Source: Methanosarcinales archaeon (GTDB lineage: Archaea; Halobacteriota; Syntropharchaeia; Alkanophagales; Methanospirareceae). From it: a DNA stretch of 5,343 bases. The position numbers and the translations under genes were made by a program. The stretch covers positions 1-5,343 of the forward strand of contig QMVO01000146.1 in assembly GCA_003661125.1 (NCBI GenBank), given 5' to 3'. Position 1 is the stretch's first letter; each line of letters starts with the position of its first letter. Below, one piece after another: positions 1 through 5,231 of the stretch. Under the pieces are notes generated by a model, which was given only the letters and a program-made list of their open reading frames with translations, was not told where the DNA came from and made no database searches.

Positions 1-714
1 CAGCACATCCGGACTAAACAGCAATTCTCTTCTTCTTTTCTCTATATCTTCTCCCAAACATTTTTCACAAACCAAAAACTCACCATAATCCACGAAATTT
101 CTTTGGATCTCTTTGTAAATCTTATATTCTTCCGAAATCTTTAGAGGATGTCCGCAACAATAGCACTGAGATCTCCAAGGACTATCCTTTATCATCCCAA
201 TTTTTTTAGGTGTGCTCAATGCAACAAGCAAAAAAGCTTCTTCAGGCTTTCTGATTTTTGAAATTATTTTTATCCTGTCAGTAAAGAGTTTTCTGCATGC
301 CAAAGCACACTCGTAAACGAGTTTTTCTTCTATTTTCCCCTTACCAATCCCTTTGCACATTTTAAGAGCTTTTGGATCAAAAACGCAAACCAAAACCTTA
401 TCGTAAAAATCAAAAAATGCTGGTGTGAACGGAAACGCTCTGCACGATGCGGGTCTTATATTGTGGATTTCGCATTTGTAATCTTTCAGGAAAATGCATC
501 CTCCCCCCATTCTCTCTTTCATCTGGTATATTCCAAAACCCACCGGATAGGCGAAGTCTCTGTATCCCGCTCTTATCAACTGCTTGTATTCATCCTCGTT
601 TAAATCTGCCGGTGCGATCTTACAGCAAACACTGCATTCCAGCGAGGGATCGCATTTGAACGAGATTTCCGGATATATTACTCTAACATGGATATCGTGA
701 AAGATCGATTCCAC
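1..714 (-). CDS. YkgJ-type CxxCC metal-cluster protein with C-terminal zinc-ribbon-like extension (C-terminus cut off by window edge)
   Basis: The frame is open from a GTG at 714-712 to the window edge, giving 238 residues with no stop. The nearest upstream in-frame stop is TAG at 750-748, and GTG 714 is the only usual start between. The N-terminal half has the layout of the putative zinc- or iron-chelating YkgJ/UPF0153 family: C21, C27, then C30-C31 in FKCDPSLECSVCC, then GGGCIFL at 71-77, KCEIHNIRP at 80-88 and CRAFPF at 91-96. A further cysteine set at 184, 186 and 187 (CYCCGHPL) and CEKC at 216-219 resembles a split zinc ribbon and is not part of the basic family as I know it. No signal peptide or membrane segment is seen, so a cytoplasmic protein is likely. 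The biochemical role of this family is not settled. It is divergent from cobA across a 74-base gap. Family call fairly sure, function unknown. Confidence 0.85.
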   Translation of the reverse strand, partial: MESIFHDIHVRVIYPEISFKCDPSLECSVCCKIAPADLNEDEYKQLIRAGYRDFAYPVGFGIYQMKERMGGGCIFLKDYKCEIHNIRPASCRAFPFTPAFFDFYDKVLVCVFDPKALKMCKGIGKGKIEEKLVYECALACRKLFTDRIKIISKIRKPEEAFLLVALSTPKKIGMIKDSPWRSQCYCCGHPLKISEEYKIYKEIQRNFVDYGEFLVCEKCLGEDIEKRRRELLFSPDVL

Positions 715-745
715 ACTGAGTGTTGTTCTAAAAAATTTAAAGATT
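714..745 (-). promoter_or_regulatory. Archaeal TATA promoter of the YkgJ-type gene, probably leaderless
   Basis: On the minus strand a TTTAAA element lies at 741-736, preceded by the purine-rich AGAAAATC that could serve as a BRE. Its centre is about 24-25 bases from the GTG at 714, the usual archaeal TATA-to-start distance. No Shine-Dalgarno is seen before the GTG. Transcription starting at or next to the start codon is inferred from this spacing. Confidence 0.45.
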
Positions 746-751
746 TTCTAT

Positions 752-791
752 CAGAAACAGTTAAATAGCCAAAAACTTTGTCCAGATTGTG
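752..791 (+). promoter_or_regulatory. Archaeal BRE/TATA promoter of the cobA-TPR operon, probably leaderless
   Basis: AGAAACAG followed by TTAAATA at 761-767 gives a BRE-like and TATA-like pair. The TATA centre is 25 bases before the GTG start of cobA at 789. The sequence just before the GTG (CCAGATT) has no Shine-Dalgarno. Spacing and missing SD together suggest a leaderless transcript. The TATA element for the divergent gene lies only about 25 bp away. Confidence 0.5.
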
Positions 792-1535
792 GGTAAAGGG
801 AAAGTCTATCTGATCGGTGCAGGACCGGGAGATCCAGAACTTCTCACATTAAAAGCCTTAAAATCTCTAAAAAACTCTGATGTGATCCTTTACGATGCCC
901 TCATCGATTATAGGCTTATCGATGAATTGAAAAAACTTGGAAAAAAAATGATATATGTTGGAAAGAGAAGCTGGGACGACGGTAAAAAAAGGCAGGAATA
1001 CATAAACTATCTCTTAAAAGAATTAACTGACCAAGGATTAACGGTTGCTCGATTGAAAGGTGGTGACCCGCTCATTTTCGGTAGAGGTTGTATCGAGATC
1101 GAGTTTCTTGAAAAAGAAAATATTCCCTACGAGGTTATCCCGGGTGTTAGCTCCATTAACGGTGTCACCTCTTCCTGTGCTATCCCCCTAACTCATCCCG
1201 AACTGAGTTCTTCCGTATTGATTGTATCCGGGAGAGCTGACGTTGTGAAGTGGTGCAAAACTCCTTTAGAGGGGACGATAGTAGTTTTGATGGGCAAAGA
1301 TACGATAGACGAAATCGCAAGGGAGCTAATAAAACTCGGAAGAGATAAAAAAACACCCGTAGCGGCGATAGAGAACGGGACTCTACCCAATCAAAGGATA
1401 CTTATTGGAACCCTCTCGGATATCGGTGAGAAAATTAAAAGGGCAAATGTTAAGGGTCCTCTGCTCATTGTTATCGGGGAAGTTGTTGAAAAATTCTGTA
1501 AAAGGGTGATAGCAAATGCTGTCCGAACTGAATGA
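789..1535 (+). CDS. cobA: Uroporphyrinogen-III C-methyltransferase (SUMT), siroheme synthesis
   Basis: Predicted to use two S-adenosylmethionines to methylate uroporphyrinogen III to precorrin-2, the branch point to siroheme, the cofactor of DsrAB. The 248 residues match a stand-alone SUMT, without the CysG dehydrogenase/chelatase domain. Motifs in order: VYLIGAGPGDPELLTLKAL at 6-24 (N-terminal glycine-rich loop), RLKGGDPLIFGRG at 88-100 (SAM-binding GGDP), IPGVSS at 117-122, IPLTH at 132-136, TIVVLMGK at 163-170, TPVAAIENGTLPNQR at 189-203 and GPLLIVIGEVV at 223-233. The GTG at 789 is the only usual start after the in-frame TAA at 762-764. Oddity: the usual LTHR...TGH signature reads LTHP...SGR here (residues 134-149). 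The 3' end overlaps the next gene by 20 nt, so both are probably co-transcribed. Family sure; exact specificity inferred. Confidence 0.93.
   Translation: MGKGKVYLIGAGPGDPELLTLKALKSLKNSDVILYDALIDYRLIDELKKLGKKMIYVGKRSWDDGKKRQEYINYLLKELTDQGLTVARLKGGDPLIFGRGCIEIEFLEKENIPYEVIPGVSSINGVTSSCAIPLTHPELSSSVLIVSGRADVVKWCKTPLEGTIVVLMGKDTIDEIARELIKLGRDKKTPVAAIENGTLPNQRILIGTLSDIGEKIKRANVKGPLLIVIGEVVEKFCKRVIANAVRTE
1504..1510 (+). promoter_or_regulatory. Ribosome binding site of the TPR gene inside the cobA 3' end
   Basis: GGGTGAT lies 5 bases before the ATG at 1516 and pairs well with the archaeal anti-Shine-Dalgarno. It supports the 1516 start and the 20-base overlap with cobA, hence coupled translation. 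Confidence 0.6.
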
Positions 1536-2679
1536 TTTACTCGAAAAAAAGGATTTTGATTCTTTTGTTAAGAGAATTTCTGAAATCGGTCAGGAAAAAA
1601 TGTTAAATCCATTTGCGATGCGTGATTTATACGAATTTTGCAGGGAAAACCTTGACAAACTTGAGGGATACTACAGAGCAAAAGTTTTAATGTATCTCGG
1701 TAACATTGCATACGTACTCAGGAAACTTGAAGATGCCGACAAATATTACGATGAGTCCCTATCGCTATTCTTAGAACTCGCAAAAAAAGATTACTCCTAT
1801 ATCAAAGACGCCGTTTACGTCCTTATTAACAGGGGAACGCTTGCGTTTGATCTCAGAAGATATGATGACGCTGAAAAACACTACATCAGTGCTCTCGACA
1901 TCCTAAGGGATATAGGCAGCGAAGAGGAAATAGCAACTGTTCTTAACAATCTTGGTGTCCTGTTTACAGCCACAAAAAGATTCAAAGATGCTAAGAAGGT
2001 ATTAAAAGAAGCCGTGGAGATAAGAACGGAACTCGCAAATAAAGATAAAAAATATCTGAACGACCTGATCGAATCCTTAAATAATTACGGCGTTCTCCTG
2101 AAGTCCGAAAAAGATTTTGAAGAAGCCGAAAAGGTATTTGAGAAAGTTCTGGAGATATCAAAAGATCCGGGTGCTCTACTTAACATAGCCTCCATTAAAC
2201 TCGAAAAAGGGGAGTATTCTGAGGCAAAGGATATTCTCGACAAATTGCTAAAGCAGAATTTACCTCCGTATATCAGGGTGAAGGTTCTCGTCGCATACGC
2301 ATACGCCAATGAGAAAACGGGTGAGTTGTTGGATGCTGGAGAGAAGTATCTTCTTGCGGCTTCCATTTCGTATTTGGTGATGAGACAGTATAATCTTTCA
2401 AATTTAAACTTCGTTGCTTGGCTTGATAAGGCTATGATTTACGGTGACAGGGAGACAAAAGAAATTGCAAAAGCGATAATGAGGGGATTGGAGAAGCTGT
2501 TCTACAATGCCGAACCGGACGTCAGAAGCATAAATGAAGACATTCCAACAGCGAGACTGATAAAAAAAGCTTTAACCGAGGGAATTTTGGAGGACATTTC
2601 TCCAAAGGATGAAGTGGAAACAGCCGCTTACCTAATTGCAAAGGATATAGTTGAACAAAGCGCTGGCAACAAAGTTTAG
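1516..2679 (+). CDS. TPR-repeat protein of unknown function between cobA and dsrA
   Basis: A 387-residue, largely helical, charged protein with no signal peptide or membrane segment, so probably cytoplasmic. At least four or five tetratricopeptide repeats can be read at about 54-87 (YLGNIAYVLRKLEDADKYY), 98-131 (LINRGTLAFDLRRYDDAEK), 138-171 (LNNLGVLFTATKRFKDAKK), 184-215 (LNNYGVLLKSEKDFEEAEK) and 217-246 (LLNIASIKLEKGEYSEAKD). Each shows the small-residue and aromatic pattern of TPR helix pairs. The C-terminal part, about 252-387, is helical but without clear repeats and has no catalytic motif that I recognise. TPR domains are protein-protein docking modules. ATG 1516 is supported by GGGTGAT just upstream and by overlap with cobA. 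Position before dsrAB suggests a link to siroheme or sulfite reductase assembly, or to regulation, but nothing in the sequence proves this. Confidence 0.88.
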   Translation: MLSELNDLLEKKDFDSFVKRISEIGQEKMLNPFAMRDLYEFCRENLDKLEGYYRAKVLMYLGNIAYVLRKLEDADKYYDESLSLFLELAKKDYSYIKDAVYVLINRGTLAFDLRRYDDAEKHYISALDILRDIGSEEEIATVLNNLGVLFTATKRFKDAKKVLKEAVEIRTELANKDKKYLNDLIESLNNYGVLLKSEKDFEEAEKVFEKVLEISKDPGALLNIASIKLEKGEYSEAKDILDKLLKQNLPPYIRVKVLVAYAYANEKTGELLDAGEKYLLAASISYLVMRQYNLSNLNFVAWLDKAMIYGDRETKEIAKAIMRGLEKLFYNAEPDVRSINEDIPTARLIKKALTEGILEDISPKDEVETAAYLIAKDIVEQSAGNKV

Positions 2680-2687
2680 GCTAAACT
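2673..2687. repeat. 15-bp palindrome over the TPR gene stop codon
   Basis: AGTTTAG-G-CTAAACT is a perfect inverted repeat with 7-base arms and a single central base; the TAG stop of the TPR gene is in its left arm. The short loop and AT-rich arms make a weak RNA hairpin, so it could equally be a protein-binding dyad or chance. It lies about 75-90 bases before the dsr TATA box. Confidence 0.4.
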
Positions 2688-2699
2688 AAATCAGAATTT

Positions 2700-2716
2700 A
2701 TCATGAATTTTTTTCT
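2700..2716 (+). terminator. T-run, probable archaeal terminator of the cobA-TPR operon
   Basis: Seven consecutive T at 2708-2714 lie 29 bases after the TPR stop and before the dsr promoter. Archaeal RNA polymerase commonly ends at oligo-T without a strong hairpin. A second promoter downstream supports a transcription boundary here, though read-through into dsrA is possible. Confidence 0.45.
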
Positions 2717-2755
2717 ATCAACCCTTTCAGACCTCCATTTCCATTAAACAGATTT

Positions 2756-2793
2756 AGAAACATTTATATATATTCGGTAGTTAAAATCGAACT
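2756..2793 (+). promoter_or_regulatory. Strong archaeal BRE/TATA promoter of dsrAB
   Basis: AGAAACA followed by TTTATATATA at 2763-2772 is a very good BRE and TATA pair. A start about 25 bases downstream would fall near 2791-2793, leaving a leader of about 19 nt that contains the Shine-Dalgarno. Unlike the cobA and YkgJ promoters, this one fits a leadered mRNA. No operator is obvious beyond the palindrome at 2673-2687. Confidence 0.7.
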
Positions 2794-2798
2794 GTAAT

Positions 2799-2806
2799 GG
2801 AGGTGA
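2799..2806 (+). promoter_or_regulatory. Full-length Shine-Dalgarno of dsrA
   Basis: GGAGGTGA is an uninterrupted eight-base complement of the archaeal 16S 3' end, 4 bases before the ATG at 2811. It fixes the dsrA start and predicts strong translation, fitting an abundant respiratory enzyme. Confidence 0.8.
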
Positions 2807-2810
2807 CCGA

Positions 2811-4043
2811 ATGAGCGAAACACCATTATTAGACGAGCTTGAAAAAGGTCCTTGGCCAAGTTTTGTCAGAGAAATAAAAAAGGCTGCTGCAAAGAACGAA
2901 ATGGCAAGGGATCACTTAAGACTTCTTGAAAGGTGTTACAAAGATAAAAGAACTCACTGGAAACACGGAGGTATCGTAGCCGTAAGAGGCTACGGTGGAG
3001 GTGTTATCGGAAGATACTGCGATCTGCCAGAAGAATATCCGCACGTTGCGGAGTATCACACGATTAGAATTAACATGCCAACCGGTTGGTTCTACACAAG
3101 CAAAGCTCTGAGAGATATCTGTGATGTGTGGGATAAGTACGGTAGTGGTCTCACAAACTTCCACGGTTCAACAGGTGATATAATCCTCCTCGGATGCCCG
3201 ACAAAAGCTTTGGAGCCATGCTTCCAGGATCTTGCATACCTTGAGATACCTTTCGATATAGGAGGCTCAGGATCAGATCTGAGAACACCAACTGCATGCA
3301 TGGGACCCGCACTCTGTGAATTCGCCTGCTTTGACACCTTGGACTTTATATACGAGATGACAATGGAGTTCCAGAACGAGTTGCACAGGCCCATGTGGCC
3401 GTATAAGTTTAAGATAAAAGCATCAGGATGCCCGAATGATTGTGTTGCAGCAAAGGCAAGAGCGGACTTCTCTGTAATCGGAACATGGAAGGATGAGATC
3501 CAAATAGACCAAGAGGCCGTTAAAGAATACGTTAACGAATTGGGCGCCGAACGTATCCAGAAGGAGGTCGTTGAACTCTGTCCAACGAAGTGCATGAAGT
3601 TCGATCCCAATACAAAAGAACTTGAAATCGATAACAGCAACTGTGTAAGGTGCATGCACTGCATAAACAAGCTACCCAAAGCTCTGAGACCCGGAAAAGA
3701 GAGAGGTGCCACAATCCTCATCGGTGGTAAGGCTACGTTCGTAGATTCCGCATTCCTCAGCTGGGTTCTGCTACCGTTCGTAGAGATGAAACATCCGTAT
3801 GATTACATAAAAGAGCTTCTTAGAGCGATATGGGACTGGTGGGATGAAAATGGTAAATTCAGAGAGAGATTCGGAGAGCTGATCAGAAGAGTTGGAATGT
3901 GGAGATTCCTAAAGGCAATGAAAGAGGAATACGGAATAGACATACCCGCCGATGTAAGAATGGTTGAATATCCGAGAACGAATCCTTTCGTATTCTGGAC
4001 ACCTGAAGATCGTGAGGAGGCAAAGAGGAGGTGGAGGAAATGA
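2811..4043 (+). CDS. dsrA: Dissimilatory sulfite reductase alpha subunit
   Basis: Alpha subunit of the cytoplasmic alpha2-beta2 DsrAB, which reduces sulfite with six electrons using siroheme coupled to [4Fe-4S]. The 410 residues are close to the usual length (A. fulgidus about 418). The opening MSETPLLDELEKGPWPSFV and THWKHGGIV at 48-56 are classic DsrA. Siroheme-cluster cysteines follow as C163-x5-C169 (ACMGPALC) and C207-x3-C211 (GCPNDC). The inserted ferredoxin domain has C257 (LCPT) and C278-x2-C281-x2-C284 (NCVRCMHC). GGSGSDLRTP at 151-160 and HRPMWPYKFKIK at 192-203 are also family hallmarks. Oddity: CPTKCMKF places an extra cysteine (C261) where CPTGAIK is usual. The start is set by a perfect Shine-Dalgarno. 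The stop overlaps the dsrB ATG, implying translational coupling. Codon use is archaeal-type throughout, rich in AGA and ATA. Confidence 0.97.
   Translation: MSETPLLDELEKGPWPSFVREIKKAAAKNEMARDHLRLLERCYKDKRTHWKHGGIVAVRGYGGGVIGRYCDLPEEYPHVAEYHTIRINMPTGWFYTSKALRDICDVWDKYGSGLTNFHGSTGDIILLGCPTKALEPCFQDLAYLEIPFDIGGSGSDLRTPTACMGPALCEFACFDTLDFIYEMTMEFQNELHRPMWPYKFKIKASGCPNDCVAAKARADFSVIGTWKDEIQIDQEAVKEYVNELGAERIQKEVVELCPTKCMKFDPNTKELEIDNSNCVRCMHCINKLPKALRPGKERGATILIGGKATFVDSAFLSWVLLPFVEMKHPYDYIKELLRAIWDWWDENGKFRERFGELIRRVGMWRFLKAMKEEYGIDIPADVRMVEYPRTNPFVFWTPEDREEAKRRWRK
4027..4033 (+). promoter_or_regulatory. Ribosome binding site that decides the dsrB start
   Basis: GGAGGTG inside the dsrA 3' end lies 6 bases before ATG 4040. 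An in-frame GTG at 4031 lies within this site, so it cannot be the real start. ATG 4040 gives MSEEKRPYKTDFGPP, which lines up with known DsrB N-termini, and overlaps the dsrA stop as ATGA. Confidence 0.75.
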
Positions 4044-5134
4044 GTGAAGAGAAGAGACCATACAAGACCGATTTTGGACCTCCAGATTATCGCTTACTGC
4101 TACACCCGGTAATAAAGAAGAACTACGGAAAGTGGAAGTACCATGAGGTCATCAGACCCGGTGTCATAAAGAGGGTTGCGGAAAGTGGTGACGTCGTTTA
4201 TATTGTAAAAATGGGTACTCCGAGACTGCTTGCAACTGACACTATAAGATGGATTGCAGATTTAGCAGAGAAGTACTGCGATGGCTATCTGAGATGGACG
4301 AGCAGATACAACGTTGAGTTCATACTCACCGACGAGTCCAAGATAGACCCTCTAATCAAGGAGATCGAAGAGGGTGGATTCGTCGTAGGTGGAACTTGGG
4401 ATGCTACCCATGCAAAATACGGCATAACGAACATCGTCCACACTCAGGGTTGGATCCACTGCCATACTCCCGCTACCGATGCTTCGGGTATCGTCAAATC
4501 TGTGATGGACGAGCTGATAGACTACTTCAAGGAGATGAAACTACCCGCATTCTGTAGAATCTCCTTGGCGTGCTGCCTTAACATGTGCGGCGCCGTGCAC
4601 TGCTCGGACATCGCCATCCTGGGCATCCACAGGCTCCCACCGGTGGTGAAGAACGAAAAGCTGCCCAAGATTTGCGAGGTTCCCAGCACCGTGGCCAGCT
4701 GCCCTACCCTGGCCATCCGGCCCGACCCCAAGACCAAGGGCGTGCAGGTCAACGAAGAGCGGTGCATGTACTGCGGAAACTGCTACACCATGTGCCCGGC
4801 CATGCCCATGGCCGACCCGGAAGGCGACGGCATATCGCTCTGGGTCGGCGGGAAAGTGAGCAACGCCCGAAGCGGGCCCGCGTTCTCGAAGCTGGCGGTT
4901 CCTTTCCTGCCGAACACTCCGCCCAGGTGGCCGGAGACGGTGGGGGCCATCAGGAAGATAGTGGAAACCTACGCCGAAGGCGCCAACAAGCACGAGCGGC
5001 TGGGCGAGTGGATTGAGCGCATCGGTTGGGAAAAATTCTTCGAAAGAACCGGCATCGAGTTCACCGACAAACACATCGACGATTTCACCTTGGCCCAGGT
5101 CACTCTCCGAAACACCTCTCAGTTCCGGTGGTAA
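4040..5134 (+). CDS. dsrB: Dissimilatory sulfite reductase beta subunit, composite (archaeal-type 5' part, bacterial-type 3' part)
   Basis: Beta subunit of DsrAB, partner of the preceding gene; 364 residues from ATG 4040, normal length. Family blocks: TDFGPP at 10-15, HPVIKKNYGKWKYHEV at 22-37, GYLRWTSRYNVEF at 82-94, GGTWDA at 117-122 and NIVHTQGWIHCHTPA at 131-145. Siroheme-cluster cysteines are C141 and C178, C179, C183 (CCLNMC). The ferredoxin domain has C221 (SCPT) and C242-x2-C245-x2-C248-x3-C252, and the end is QFRW. All expected cysteines are present and the frame is intact. However, residues 1 to about 173 use archaeal codons (7 of 9 Arg are AGA) and resemble Archaeoglobus. From about residue 180 on, GC is high, 7 of 11 Arg are CGN, and the sequence resembles Desulfotomaculum-type DsrB (MCGAVHCSDIAILGIHR). 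The gene as shown may therefore not exist in any single genome; see the junction entry. Confidence 0.9.
   Translation: MSEEKRPYKTDFGPPDYRLLLHPVIKKNYGKWKYHEVIRPGVIKRVAESGDVVYIVKMGTPRLLATDTIRWIADLAEKYCDGYLRWTSRYNVEFILTDESKIDPLIKEIEEGGFVVGGTWDATHAKYGITNIVHTQGWIHCHTPATDASGIVKSVMDELIDYFKEMKLPAFCRISLACCLNMCGAVHCSDIAILGIHRLPPVVKNEKLPKICEVPSTVASCPTLAIRPDPKTKGVQVNEERCMYCGNCYTMCPAMPMADPEGDGISLWVGGKVSNARSGPAFSKLAVPFLPNTPPRWPETVGAIRKIVETYAEGANKHERLGEWIERIGWEKFFERTGIEFTDKHIDDFTLAQVTLRNTSQFRW
4556..4600. other. Composition and phylogenetic junction inside dsrB (possible assembly chimera or recombination point)
   Basis: GC per 60-base line is 52, 40, 50, 55 and 43% in lines sampled between 4141 and 4560, then 63, 58, 72 and 60% in the four lines from 4561. 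The last AGA typical of the first part is codon 4556-4558. From GGC GCC GTG CAC at 4589-4600 onward nearly every third base is G or C. The codons between (ISLACCLNMC) are conserved in all DsrB and are compatible with either side, so the exact crossover cannot be placed more finely. Frame is kept across the junction. Confidence 0.85.
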
Positions 5135-5231
5135 GAGCGAGCCGGTGGAAGAAATCAACGGGGATGCGGCGGTCGAAACCGGGCCGCCGCCTCTTATCCC
5201 TGTCCTTTTGAGCAGCGAGTGAGTAAAGACC
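5135..5231 (+). other. GC-rich dsrB-dsrN intercistronic stretch with a hairpin and a small in-frame ORF
   Basis: This 97-base gap is too short for dsrD (about 78 codons), so no dsrD lies here. It holds GCGGCGG at 5166-5172 and CCGCCGC at 5184-5190, a perfect 7-bp stem with an 11-base loop, followed by a pyrimidine-rich stretch with TTTT near 5206-5209. It may be an attenuator or processing hairpin rather than a full terminator, because dsrN follows at once. A possible 25-codon ORF runs from GTG 5145 to TGA 5220-5222, with GC-rich codon use but no recognised match. Confidence 0.4.

Noticed and set aside
447..659. 70-codon plus-strand open frame
   Set aside because: It lies opposite the YkgJ-type gene, whose cysteine motifs are clearly coding on the minus strand.
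2797..2814. Five-codon mini-ORF (ATG 2797 to TGA 2814) overlapping the dsrA start
   Set aside because: Its ATG overlaps the Shine-Dalgarno of dsrA by one base and has no SD of its own; probably chance.
3092..3721. Long open frame of 209 codons on the minus strand inside dsrA
   Set aside because: It lies wholly opposite a well-supported dsrA, has no recognisable motif, and arises from codon bias of the sense gene.
4031..4042. GTG 4031 as an earlier dsrB start
   Set aside because: It falls inside the GGAGGTG ribosome binding site that serves ATG 4040, and the extra residues are not part of known DsrB N-termini.
5166..5190. The GC hairpin as a true intrinsic terminator of dsrB
   Set aside because: The stem is followed by mixed pyrimidines with only TTTT some 15 bases later, and dsrN begins at once, so a full terminator is not supported.
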